Origin: Myxococcus landrumus
GTDB lineage: Bacteria > Myxococcota > Myxococcia > Myxococcales > Myxococcaceae
Assembly (NCBI RefSeq): GCF_017301635.1
Contig: NZ_CP071091.1
Coordinates: forward strand, 6,522,001-6,586,000
Direction of reading: 5' to 3'
DNA: 64,000 bases
Shown: positions 17,981 to 26,428 of the stretch, in pieces
How positions within the stretch are numbered: position 1 is the stretch's first letter
Layout: each line of letters starts with the position of its first letter
Position numbers and translations under genes: made by a program
Notes under the pieces: model-generated
Told to the model about the DNA's origin: nothing
Databases searched by the model: none
The model's input: only the letters and a program-made list of their open reading frames with translations

Positions 17981-19516
17981 ATGGCCAATCAGGACTGGGT
18001 GTCGCGCCTGCTCACCGGGCGGGCTTCGGTGGACAAGGGACTCAACGTCCACCTCTCCGAGCGTGACGGGGGCAGTCTCCACGACAAGATGCGGCAGGCG
18101 TACTGGTGGATCACCAACAACGCCGTCATCTGCCCCTACTACGACATCGAGTTCGGCGGCTCCGCCTCCCTCAAGAACTCCGCCGGGGACGAGGTCCACC
18201 TCCCCGAGGACATGAGCTACAGCTCCTTCGTCCTCATCCCCCTGCTCACCCTCTTCACCTGCCGCCGCGCCCTGCTCATCGGCGGCCCCGGCCGGGGCAA
18301 GACGACCTCCGCCATCCTCATGGCCCTCTTGTCCGGCATGTCCCGCGAGGACATCCGCCGCTCCATCCAACGCGGCCACCCCCAGCTCTCCATCGCGGAC
18401 CTGCTCGGCGCCCCCCTCCCCTCCGACATGCTCAAGGCGGATGACCTCTCCGCCGTGAAGGTGAGCTGGCGCAAGTGGATCACCCAGCGCGTCAAAATCA
18501 TCGACGAGTACAACCGCATCCCCACCAAGACGCAGTCCGCCCTCCTCTCCCTCATGGCCGAGGGCTACGCGGAGATGATGGACCAGTACGTCTACGCGGG
18601 GCGCTCCTCCTGGTTCCTCACCGCCAATGACGACCAGGGCGGCGGCACCTTCCAGGTCATCGAGGCCCTCAAGGACCGCCTCGACGTCGTCGTCCGCGCC
18701 GTCCCCTTCAACTCCAACTTCATCGACACCCTCCTCCAGCGCATCGAAGCCGACAAGTCCCCCGAGGAGATGCTCCCCAAGGACATCATCTTCACCGACG
18801 GAGAGCTGGAGCGCGCCTATGCCTCCATCCTCGAAGTCGAAGTCCCCAAGGACATCCTCGAGCGCGTGGCCTTCTTCCTGGGGCAGCTCGACTTCTGTCG
18901 CATGGCCTCGCCCCGCTTCGAGTTCAAGCACAAGGACACCCTCAAGCTCGCCGGGCAGTCCGTCTCCGCCGTGTGCAACGAGCAGTGCCCGCTCGACAAG
19001 AAGGTGCACCTCTGCACGCAGACGGAGAACGGCGTCAGCGTGCGCGCCTACCAGACCATCCTCCACTACGCGAAGGCGCTCGCCTTCTTCCGCGGACACA
19101 AGACGGTGGAGCTGGAGGACTTCCGTCAAATCGCCCCGTGGGTGCTGCACGAGAAGCTGGTCCCCAACACCCGCAGCGCCTTCTTCGAGGCCAAGGGCCA
19201 CAAGGTCCTCCTCCAGGACCGCGTCGCGTGGATTCGCCACATGTTCGACATGGCCATGGAGCACCACGAGCGCCACCAGCCCATCCGCCGCAAGGTGGGC
19301 GTCCTGCGCGAGGAGCTGGACCAGGGCCTGTCCGGCATCGACCTGCGCACCACCGAGAAGCGCCTGGCCGCCGTCACCGCGCTGATGAACGAGCTGCTCA
19401 CCAAGCAGGAGCTCTCCGGCCCCGTCTACGAGGACCTCATCCACCTCAAGTCCATGTACAGCCGCTACCGCAACTACGCGACGTGGCTGAAGGACAACCC
19501 CGGAGGCCGCCTGTGA
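17981..19516 (+). CDS. MoxR-type AAA+ ATPase
   Basis: The 511-residue cytoplasmic AAA+ ATPase has Walker A GGPGRGKTT at residues 101-109, Walker B VKIIDEYNR with Asp175-Glu176, sensor-1-like WFLTANDD and a downstream helical lid. The DEYNR signature is typical of MoxR/RavA proteins, which act as chaperone-like motors working with VWA-domain partners. Unusual features are an 80-residue N-terminal extension and a Cys-rich insert (VCNEQCPLDKKVHLC, about 327-341) that could bind zinc. It is the first gene of five coupled genes; its TGA overlaps the GTG of the next one. The zincin-VWA partner lies two genes downstream. Confidence 0.9.
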   Translation: MANQDWVSRLLTGRASVDKGLNVHLSERDGGSLHDKMRQAYWWITNNAVICPYYDIEFGGSASLKNSAGDEVHLPEDMSYSSFVLIPLLTLFTCRRALLIGGPGRGKTTSAILMALLSGMSREDIRRSIQRGHPQLSIADLLGAPLPSDMLKADDLSAVKVSWRKWITQRVKIIDEYNRIPTKTQSALLSLMAEGYAEMMDQYVYAGRSSWFLTANDDQGGGTFQVIEALKDRLDVVVRAVPFNSNFIDTLLQRIEADKSPEEMLPKDIIFTDGELERAYASILEVEVPKDILERVAFFLGQLDFCRMASPRFEFKHKDTLKLAGQSVSAVCNEQCPLDKKVHLCTQTENGVSVRAYQTILHYAKALAFFRGHKTVELEDFRQIAPWVLHEKLVPNTRSAFFEAKGHKVLLQDRVAWIRHMFDMAMEHHERHQPIRRKVGVLREELDQGLSGIDLRTTEKRLAAVTALMNELLTKQELSGPVYEDLIHLKSMYSRYRNYATWLKDNPGGRL

Positions 19517-20346
19517 GCACCTCCTTCGAGGACGAGCTGGAAGCCCAGGCCCAGGGCCGCTACGTGCGCTGGGACGCGGACCTCTGGCGCGAGCTGCGCC
19601 AGGGCCCCGCGCAACGCCTGGGCGAGGCCCTGTCCCAGTCCGGTGCCTCCAGCACCCACGCCGCGGAGCTGATGCGCGCCTACCTGCGCCTGGGCGCGGA
19701 GGCCATCGGCCTGGGCTACCTCTACCCGGCCACCGCGGGCCGGCAGAACTTCTTCACCCTCGCGTGGTCGGACCTGGTGCCTCGGCTCCTCGCCGGTGTC
19801 CCCGAGTCCGCGCGCGCCAACGTGCTCGCGCAGCTCTGGAACGTGGGAGAGAACCTCGAGTCCGCGCCGCCCTGGGTGCAGCGCATCTTCCACCGCGTGA
19901 GCCAGCGGCTCGAGTCCCTCGCTGGCATCGAGGAGCGCCTGCGCGAGACCGCCTCCCTCGCGATGGAGCCGCCCACCGAGAAGCTGGGAGACCGCGCCCA
20001 GCCCTACCTCATCGACATGTCCCGCGAGGACAGCCGCTTCCTCCCAGGCGCCATCCACTTCCTCGCCCCCACGGTGCTGTGCGTGCACGACCGGCACCGT
20101 CACGCCGTGGCCGGACGTGAGGCCGCGACGCAAGGCATCCTCCTCGTCGGGGACCCGCCGATGCCCCTCGGGGCCATGGGCTGCCGCGAGACGCCTGAAG
20201 TCACGCACGTGAAGACGCCACACCTGACGGCCATGGAGGAGCACGACCCGCGCGTGGACGCCTTCTTCGCCACCGAGGCCAATGACTGGCGCGCGGCCGG
20301 CACGCTGGACACCTCGCGCTTCGTCCTGGTGCTCGCGCCCGCATGA
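19513..20346 (+). CDS. MoxR-operon protein of unknown function, 277 aa
   Basis: I do not recognise a family. The protein is soluble and mixed alpha/beta. A helical N-terminal half (about 1-150, including AAELMRAYLRLGAEAIGLGY) leads to a second part with beta-strand character (IHFLAPTVLCVHDRHRHAVA) and a hydrophobic ending FVLVLAPA. No Walker, zinc or transmembrane motif is seen. GTG 19513 overlaps the MoxR stop (GTGA), and its own TGA overlaps the ATG of the zincin-VWA gene (ATGA), so all three should be translated together. This suggests a physical partner or adaptor of the MoxR-VWA complex. Confidence 0.8.
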   Translation: MSTSFEDELEAQAQGRYVRWDADLWRELRQGPAQRLGEALSQSGASSTHAAELMRAYLRLGAEAIGLGYLYPATAGRQNFFTLAWSDLVPRLLAGVPESARANVLAQLWNVGENLESAPPWVQRIFHRVSQRLESLAGIEERLRETASLAMEPPTEKLGDRAQPYLIDMSREDSRFLPGAIHFLAPTVLCVHDRHRHAVAGREAATQGILLVGDPPMPLGAMGCRETPEVTHVKTPHLTAMEEHDPRVDAFFATEANDWRAAGTLDTSRFVLVLAPA

Positions 20347-22004
20347 GCCCGTCTCGCTTCACACCGGAGCTCATCGCCCAGTCCTGGCGGGACGCGCAGG
20401 CGCTGTGGGACGTGCAGGTGCGCCTGAGTCCCCCCGAGCCCCACGTCCCCTTCCGCACGGAGGCGGACCCCGCGAACGAGCCGCTCGCGTACATCAACAT
20501 GGTGAAGCGGCAGGTCTTCGTGAACTTCAGCCTGCTGGAGTCCATGAGCGCAGAGGAGAGCCTCCTGGCCGTGCTGGCCCACGAAATCGGCCACCACGCC
20601 CGCTTCCCGCACACGCTGGGCTGGGACGCGGAGCTGAAGGTCATGGAGCAGCGGCTGCTCCCCGGCCTGAAGCAATCGCTGACGAACTTCTTCTACGACC
20701 TCCAGGTCAACGAAGTGGTGGGCCGCACCCACTGGGAGGACCTGTGCCGGGTGTACCGCAACTTCCAGCGCGTCTACGCCCGCCGCAGCATGTCCCCGCT
20801 GTTCTTCTTCTACCTGTCCATCCACGAGGAGCTGTGGGGCTGCGAGCCTGGGACGCTGGTGCCCCGGACGGAGATGCGCGCCATGGAGGAGCGCTTCCCG
20901 GGCCTGCGCGTGGAGGCGCGAGTCTTCGCGCAGACCTTCTACGCCCTGCCCCACCCGCGCCTCCAGTTCCTCTACTTCTGCGCCACCTTCCTGCGCTACC
21001 TCTCCGGCCCCGACGACGGCACGGGCTCCATGCCCATGGCCAGCGACGTGCCCACGCCGGACGTGGATGACTGGGACTCCGCGCTCCAGAGCGGCGGACG
21101 CTGGGAGGATGCGCTGGGCGAGGCCCGCGAGCGAGGCTGGCTGAGCGCGGACCAGGTCTCGTCCGCGCCCGATGCACTCGACAACATCCACCGCATCACC
21201 CGGAGCCTGCCCGGCACCGCCGACGGAAAGCTGCGCCGCGCGCTGGTGTCGCGGCACTACCGGCGCGAGGTCGACAAGCACCTCCTGAAGCTCCCCGCCA
21301 CGCCGAACCGCGTCGAGCCCTATCTGCGCACCACGCCCGAGGCCTGGGAGTATGGCGATGACCCGTCCACCATCGACTGGACGCTGACGGTGCTCTCGCA
21401 GGGACACCTGGCCGCCGTGTCGCCGCTGCGCCGCGAGCTGGAAGCGGAGGAGCCCCCCGGCACCGAGCCCGGCGTGCCCGAGCTGGAAATCTACCTGGAC
21501 ACCAGCGGCTCCATGCCGAACCCGGAGATGCAGCTCAACGCGATGACGCTGGCCGCGCAGGTGCTGTCCGCCTCCGCGCTGCGCAAGCAGGCCCGGGTGC
21601 GCGGCATCATCTACTCGCACGGCTCACCGCTCGTCTCGCCCTGGATGTACGACGAGGAGCACGCCCGCGACTTCTTCCTGCACTACATCGGCGGGGGCAC
21701 GCAGCTCCCCTTCGACGTGCTCCGCAAGTCCGCGCGGGAGAAGCGGGACGTGCTGCGCGTCATCATCTCCGACAGCGACTTCCTGTCGAACGCGACGACG
21801 GATGACCACATGGACGTGCTGGTGGAGGCGGTGAGGGGCTCGCGCATGCTCGTCGCGCTGCTCTCGCTCGCGGACGATGTCCACGCGCGGCAGACGCTGG
21901 CCCCCGTGGTGCGGGAGCGCGGCTTCCGCCTGGTCGTGGTGAAATGGCTGTCGGACTTCGGCCCCGCCGCGGCGGCGCTGTCCCAGGCTTTGCTGGAGAA
22001 GTGA
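20343..22004 (+). CDS. Zincin-VWA fusion protein (DUF2201-like architecture)
   Basis: The 553-residue protein joins an N-terminal metallopeptidase-like domain with HEIGHH (His80-Glu81...His84) and a downstream DLQVNE segment that could give the third zinc ligand, to a C-terminal VWA domain. The VWA has a full MIDAS start, DTSGSM (Asp386, Ser388, Ser390), and a later Asp (VIISDSDF). The architecture resembles DUF2201, whose members are often encoded beside MoxR ATPases. The inferred role is a MoxR-remodelled metal-dependent protease or binding platform. No signal peptide is present. It overlaps both neighbours by 4 and 1 nt. Confidence 0.85.
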   Translation: MSPSRFTPELIAQSWRDAQALWDVQVRLSPPEPHVPFRTEADPANEPLAYINMVKRQVFVNFSLLESMSAEESLLAVLAHEIGHHARFPHTLGWDAELKVMEQRLLPGLKQSLTNFFYDLQVNEVVGRTHWEDLCRVYRNFQRVYARRSMSPLFFFYLSIHEELWGCEPGTLVPRTEMRAMEERFPGLRVEARVFAQTFYALPHPRLQFLYFCATFLRYLSGPDDGTGSMPMASDVPTPDVDDWDSALQSGGRWEDALGEARERGWLSADQVSSAPDALDNIHRITRSLPGTADGKLRRALVSRHYRREVDKHLLKLPATPNRVEPYLRTTPEAWEYGDDPSTIDWTLTVLSQGHLAAVSPLRRELEAEEPPGTEPGVPELEIYLDTSGSMPNPEMQLNAMTLAAQVLSASALRKQARVRGIIYSHGSPLVSPWMYDEEHARDFFLHYIGGGTQLPFDVLRKSAREKRDVLRVIISDSDFLSNATTDDHMDVLVEAVRGSRMLVALLSLADDVHARQTLAPVVRERGFRLVVVKWLSDFGPAAAALSQALLEK

Positions 22005-22570
22005 TGGTCTTCGACATCAAGGACATCCAGAAGCAGCTCTCCGCCGTCCCGCTCGTGTCGCCGTATCCCCATGACTTGTCGGTGGCCATCATCTGCGACG
22101 TCTTCCGCGTGGCGGGCCTGCGCCCTCCCTCGCGCGCGGACTGGGCCGGCTTCGAGCACACCTCCAAGGCCGCCGGCCTCTGGAAGGAGCAGGTGGGGAT
22201 GCTCGCGCACGTGCTGACGTCGTCGACCTTGGGCGATGACTCGGCGCAGGCGCTGCGCGGGGACGCCGACGCCAAGGCCCTGCTGGAGCTCTTCTTCACG
22301 CGGGTGGAGCCGCTGACGGCGGAGATGGTGCGCTCCAACGCCTTCCGTCAGGAGGAGTTCCTGCGCAAGTGGGTGCAGGCGGTGCGGGGGCAGGTGAAGG
22401 GCGAGACGGCGATGGAGTCCGACGCGCGATTGAAGAAGCTCGACTACCGCGCCGCCCTCAAGGAGATGGAGCGGGCGGAGGAGGCCCGGCGCAGGGAAGC
22501 CGACAAGCGCCTCAAGGAGCTTCAGGAAGCGGAGAAGCGCGCCGCCGACGCGCGAGGATGGCGCGAGTGA
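22004..22570 (+). CDS. MoxR-operon helical protein with C-terminal coiled coil, 188 aa
   Basis: I do not recognise a family. Residues 1-130 look globular and helical (VPLVSPYPHDLSVAIICDVF, then a hydrophobic GMLAHVLTSSTL). Residues about 140-188 form a highly charged Ala/Glu/Lys/Arg coiled coil (EMERAEEARRREADKRLKEL). ATG 22004 overlaps the TGA of the zincin-VWA gene by one base, and the ligase gene starts inside its 3' end. The charged tail may mediate assembly with other proteins of the operon. Confidence 0.75.
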   Translation: MVFDIKDIQKQLSAVPLVSPYPHDLSVAIICDVFRVAGLRPPSRADWAGFEHTSKAAGLWKEQVGMLAHVLTSSTLGDDSAQALRGDADAKALLELFFTRVEPLTAEMVRSNAFRQEEFLRKWVQAVRGQVKGETAMESDARLKKLDYRAALKEMERAEEARRREADKRLKELQEAEKRAADARGWRE

Positions 22571-23877
22571 TTCAGGGCCTCTCGCCGGATGTGCGCGTGG
22601 CCCCCCGCGCGAACATCCGCCGGGACACCGGCACCCAGCGCCGCCACATCCCGTGGGCCCAGTCCATCGCCCACGCGCTCTCCTACTTCACCTCGCTCCC
22701 GGACGAAGCCCAGGCCCGCGACCAGCTCGCGTCACGCCTCGGGCCCTTGCGTGAAGCGCTGCTCGCCTCGCCCTACTACGTCCAGCGCCTGCGCGAGGCG
22801 GGCCTGCACCCAGGAGACCTCCAGCGCCTCGAGGACCTGCGGCACTTCCCCACGCTGGAGCGCAGTGTCCTCGCCCGGCACTGGGACCAGGTCCCCACGC
22901 CGCTGTCCTCCGAGGACGAGGGCGTGGTGGTGCGAAGCTCCGGCTCCACGGGCGAGCCCGTGAAGGTGGTGCGCGACAGGCTCGACTGCCTGCACATGTG
23001 GGCGGTGCTGCGCTTCTGGTTGGAGCGCGCGGGGGTCACGCCGCCCCCACGTCCGCGCGTGGTGCTGCTGGACGCGCTGCCAGGGGGGCTGGAGTACTCG
23101 GTGCGCCTGCCCATCCTCCACGACGGCGCGCTGCACCGCATCTCCGTGCTGCGCGACGATGCCCGGGAGCGCCTGTGCCGCGTGCGCCCCGCCATCCTCT
23201 TCTCGGACCCGGAGGGGTTGCGCTGGCTCGCGCAGCAGCGCGACCTCCCACTGCCCGCACTGGTGCTCACCTCCGCGCAGCACCTGCCGGACGACACCCG
23301 CGCGGCGCTCGCGAGCAAGCTGCCCGCCCCGCTCCTCAACTACTACGCGACGACGGAGACGGGCCCGCTCGCGTGGGAGTGCCTCCAGTCCCCGGGCCGC
23401 TTCCATGTCCTCGCGCCCGACGTGTGGCTGGAGCCGGACGCGGACGAGGTGGTGGTGACGCGCCTGCGCCCCAGCGTGCTGCCCCTGCTCCGCTACCTCC
23501 CGGGCGACGCGGGAAGGACATGCAGGGAGGTGTGCACCTGCGGTTTCCACGGATGGACGTTGGGGCAGTTCGGCGGCCGAGGGGCCTGCCATTACACTCT
23601 GCCTTCTGGACGCACCGTGGATGCCTGGGCCCTGGCGTGGGTGTTCAAACACCACGCGCTGCGAGCCTTTCGCCTCACCCAGGTGGCACCCTCGCGCTTC
23701 GAGCTGGAGCTGGCCGGCGCGGTGGACTCCGACGTGGCCCCGCTGTGCGAACGCCTCACGTCCGCGCTGCGCAACCTGGGCTGGAGCGAGCCGCCCCAGC
23801 TCCTCGTGCGCGCCGTGAGCGCGGAGTCGCTGGCCACGGGGAGCAAGCCCCTCCCCTTCCGCTCCCGCACCGGGTGA
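22558..23877 (+). CDS. AMP-forming ligase of the phenylacetate-CoA ligase/CapK type
   Basis: The 439-residue protein belongs to the ANL superfamily, closest to the phenylacetate-CoA ligase/CapK branch. It has the P-loop-like RSSGSTGEPVKV (near 126-137), the adenine/catalytic segment YYATTETGPLAWE (near 261-273), LRYLPGDAGR, and Cys-rich CREVCTCGFHGW before the hinge. A Lys near the C-terminus (GSKPLPFRSR) could be the second-step lysine. It should activate a carboxylate as an acyl-adenylate. Start could be ATG 22558, overlapping the previous gene by 13 nt, or GTG 22567, which makes the same GTGA overlap as elsewhere in the operon. A ligase is unexpected in a MoxR-VWA operon. Confidence 0.82.
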   Translation: MARVIQGLSPDVRVAPRANIRRDTGTQRRHIPWAQSIAHALSYFTSLPDEAQARDQLASRLGPLREALLASPYYVQRLREAGLHPGDLQRLEDLRHFPTLERSVLARHWDQVPTPLSSEDEGVVVRSSGSTGEPVKVVRDRLDCLHMWAVLRFWLERAGVTPPPRPRVVLLDALPGGLEYSVRLPILHDGALHRISVLRDDARERLCRVRPAILFSDPEGLRWLAQQRDLPLPALVLTSAQHLPDDTRAALASKLPAPLLNYYATTETGPLAWECLQSPGRFHVLAPDVWLEPDADEVVVTRLRPSVLPLLRYLPGDAGRTCREVCTCGFHGWTLGQFGGRGACHYTLPSGRTVDAWALAWVFKHHALRAFRLTQVAPSRFELELAGAVDSDVAPLCERLTSALRNLGWSEPPQLLVRAVSAESLATGSKPLPFRSRTG

Positions 23878-24189
23878 AGTGACGCACCTGGCCGCGCATG
23901 GCGAACACTTGCTCGCCATACCAAAACAACACCCCTGAAAGTCTTCATCAGCAGCGTCAGTCTCGACTGGGTCCTCCAGGCCCCGTCCGTCGAGGAAGCG
24001 GTAACCACGCAACAAGTGGAAACGAAAAGACACACGTTCTCCCCCAGAGCGTATTCCTTCAATCACTTGCATGCGGGAAGGGCGCGGACGGGCCTTGAGT
24101 AGGACCATCATGCGGCTGCCGCGCTGTCCTCCTGGGCAACTCGACTCGGATGGTCGCGGCGCCATCTCGTCGTGAGGAGGCCACTCGCC
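23878..24189. other. Intergenic region, no gene recognised
   Basis: This 312-bp spacer follows the ligase gene and is less GC-rich than its surroundings between about 23920 and 24060. Short frames exist but lack ribosome binding sites. The promoter of the downstream sensor kinase is expected here. Confidence 0.45.
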
Positions 24190-26373
24190 TTGCCCACGCC
24201 CATCTCTCATCTGGAAACCTCGCACCCGTCGGGGACCTCGCACTCCCTGGCGACGGCGTCACTCGAGCCACGGCCGGCGCCGGACCCGCGAAGGTTCTGG
24301 CGCTGGATGAAGAAGTCGTGGCCCGGCCGCTATGGCGTCGCCCTCTCCTTCTATTGCATCGCGATGCTGCTCCAGTTGGAGCTGCGTCCGCTCATGTCCA
24401 CCAGCCCGTTCCTCTTCTTCTACGGCGCGGTGATGGTGGCGGGCTGGTGGGGAGGCTGGGGCCCCGCGCTCCTCGTCACGGCCCTTTCCCTAGTGTCCGT
24501 GGACCACCACTTCCTGCCGCCGCGGCTGACGCTCCAGATGCGCTCCGCGGACATCCTCTCGCTGGGCATCTTCGCCCTGCTCGCCATCTTCATCACCAAG
24601 CTGAACGTGACGCTCAACCGGGCCCTGGAGGAGCGGGCCACGTTGCTGGACCGCGAGCACCGGGCCCGCGCCGCGTCCGAGGCCGCCCGCTCCCGCCTGC
24701 ACACCATCTTCATGCAGGCCCCCGCGCAGATTTTCTTCCTGCGGGGCGCCACCCAGGCGTTCGACTTCTCCAACGCGCGCAACAGCACGCTCTTGAAGAA
24801 CCGCGACCTCCTGGGCCAGTCCTTCGAGGAGGGGCTGGTGAAGGTCGCGGACCAGGATGCGCGCGGCGTGCTGGACCGCGTCTACGCCACGGGGGAGCCC
24901 TTCGTGGGCAACGCCATTCCGCTGCGCTTCCTCCAGGCGGACGGGATGGAGAAGGAGACCTTCCACAACCTCGTCTACCAGCCCACGCGCGACGCGCAGG
25001 GGCAGGTGGACGGCATCGCGGGCTTCGGCTTCGACGTGACGGACCTGGTGCACGCGCGGCAGCGCGCGGAGGCGCTGGCCACGGAGCTGCGGCAGGCGGA
25101 GTTCCGCACCCGCGTGCTCGCAGAGGTGAGCACGGTGCTCGCGTCGTCGCTCGACTACGAGATGACGATGCGCAACCTGGCCAAGCTGGTGGTGCCCGCG
25201 CTGGCGGACTGGTGCTTCGTGGACCTGGCGCAGCCGGACGGCAACTTCCGGCGGCTGGAGGTCGCCCACGCCCGGCCCGAGGACGCGCCCACCGCCGCGG
25301 AGGTCCTCAACTTCCAGCTCATGCCGGAGGGCAACCCGCGCCACCCGCCCACCGCGGCGCTGCTGCGCGGCGAGGCCATCCTCCTGGAGGAGATGACGCC
25401 CGCGCACATCAAGCGCAGCGCGCACAACGAGAACCACGCCCGGGTGATGCTGGCCACCGGGCTGCGCTCCTTCATCGCCGTGCCGCTGGTGGTGCGCGGC
25501 CACACGCTGGGCGTCTTCAGCTTCTTCACGTCCTTCTCCAACCGCCGCTACACGCAGGCGGACCTCGCCTTCGGGCTGGAGCTGGCGTACCGCGCCGCGC
25601 TGTCCATGGAGAACGCGCGGCTGTATCGCGAGGCGCAGGAGGCCATCCGCCTGCGCGACGAGTTCCTCTCCATCGCGAGCCACGAGCTGAAGACGCCGCT
25701 GACGCCGCTGAGCCTCAAGCTCCAGGCGCTGGCGCGGGAGCTGGAGCGGCACCCGGACACCATCCCCTACTCGGTGGTGAAGGGGTACGTGGACACGGGC
25801 GCGCGGCAGGTGAAGAAGCTGGCGGAGCTGGTGGGCGACCTGCTCGACGTGTCGCGCATCGCGGCGGGCCGGCTCGCGCTGGAGCTGGAGGACGTGGACC
25901 TGGGCGCGCTCATCCGCGAGGTGGCGTCGCGCTACGAGCCGCACGCGGCCCGGGCCGGCTCCACGCTCCAGGTGGAGGGGGGCGAGGGAGGCCTCGTCGG
26001 CCGGTGGGACCGGCTGCGACTGGAGCAGGTCGTCACCAACCTCATCGACAACGCGGTGAAGTACGGCGCGGGCAAGCCCATCCTGCTGAGCCTGGAGCAG
26101 GCGCCGACGCGCGCGCGGCTGCGGGTGCGGGACCAGGGTATCGGCATCGCGCCGGAGCACCTGCCCCGCCTCTTCGGCCGCTTCGAGCGGGCCGTGTCGG
26201 AGCGGCACTACGGCGGCCTGGGCCTGGGCCTCTACATCACCCGGACCCTGGTGGAGGCCATGGGCGGACGGGTGCGGGTGGAGAGCGAGCAGGGCCGGGG
26301 CTCCACCTTCACCGTGGACCTGCCTCGGGAGCGGGTCGTTCCAGTTGACGTCCCGGCGCCGCCGCCGCAGTAA
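24190..26373 (+). CDS. Membrane sensor histidine kinase (DUF4118-like, PAS, GAF, HisKA, HATPase)
   Basis: The roughly 727-residue kinase has an N-terminal four-helix membrane unit like the KdpD DUF4118 domain (about 45-140), a PAS domain (about 175-285), a GAF domain (about 315-475), HisKA with phospho-His near 498 (IASHELKTPL), and a HATPase_c domain with NLIDNAVKYG, RDQGIGIAPE and GGLGLGLYI. It has no receiver, and no response regulator gene is adjacent. TTG 24190 is chosen because AGGAGG sits 9 nt before it; GTG 24172, six codons upstream, overlaps that motif and is the alternative. The signal is unknown. Confidence 0.88.
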   Translation: MPTPISHLETSHPSGTSHSLATASLEPRPAPDPRRFWRWMKKSWPGRYGVALSFYCIAMLLQLELRPLMSTSPFLFFYGAVMVAGWWGGWGPALLVTALSLVSVDHHFLPPRLTLQMRSADILSLGIFALLAIFITKLNVTLNRALEERATLLDREHRARAASEAARSRLHTIFMQAPAQIFFLRGATQAFDFSNARNSTLLKNRDLLGQSFEEGLVKVADQDARGVLDRVYATGEPFVGNAIPLRFLQADGMEKETFHNLVYQPTRDAQGQVDGIAGFGFDVTDLVHARQRAEALATELRQAEFRTRVLAEVSTVLASSLDYEMTMRNLAKLVVPALADWCFVDLAQPDGNFRRLEVAHARPEDAPTAAEVLNFQLMPEGNPRHPPTAALLRGEAILLEEMTPAHIKRSAHNENHARVMLATGLRSFIAVPLVVRGHTLGVFSFFTSFSNRRYTQADLAFGLELAYRAALSMENARLYREAQEAIRLRDEFLSIASHELKTPLTPLSLKLQALARELERHPDTIPYSVVKGYVDTGARQVKKLAELVGDLLDVSRIAAGRLALELEDVDLGALIREVASRYEPHAARAGSTLQVEGGEGGLVGRWDRLRLEQVVTNLIDNAVKYGAGKPILLSLEQAPTRARLRVRDQGIGIAPEHLPRLFGRFERAVSERHYGGLGLGLYITRTLVEAMGGRVRVESEQGRGSTFTVDLPRERVVPVDVPAPPPQ

Positions 26374-26428
26374 AGGCCGCGCGACGAACGGAACGCCACG
26401 GCAGTGGCCAACAGCGAGGGAGGGACTG

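Noticed and set aside
17465..19444. Minus-strand 659-codon frame opposite the MoxR gene
   Set aside because: It is a Gly/Val/Leu/His/Glu-rich shadow without motifs; the MoxR frame on the plus strand has Walker motifs.
23934..24103. A frame reading LKVFISSVS, like the start of DUF4062 conflict proteins
   Set aside because: Only about 57 codons remain before a stop, there is no ATG, GTG or ribosome binding site, and nothing after the first nine residues fits the family. Chance similarity or an old remnant.
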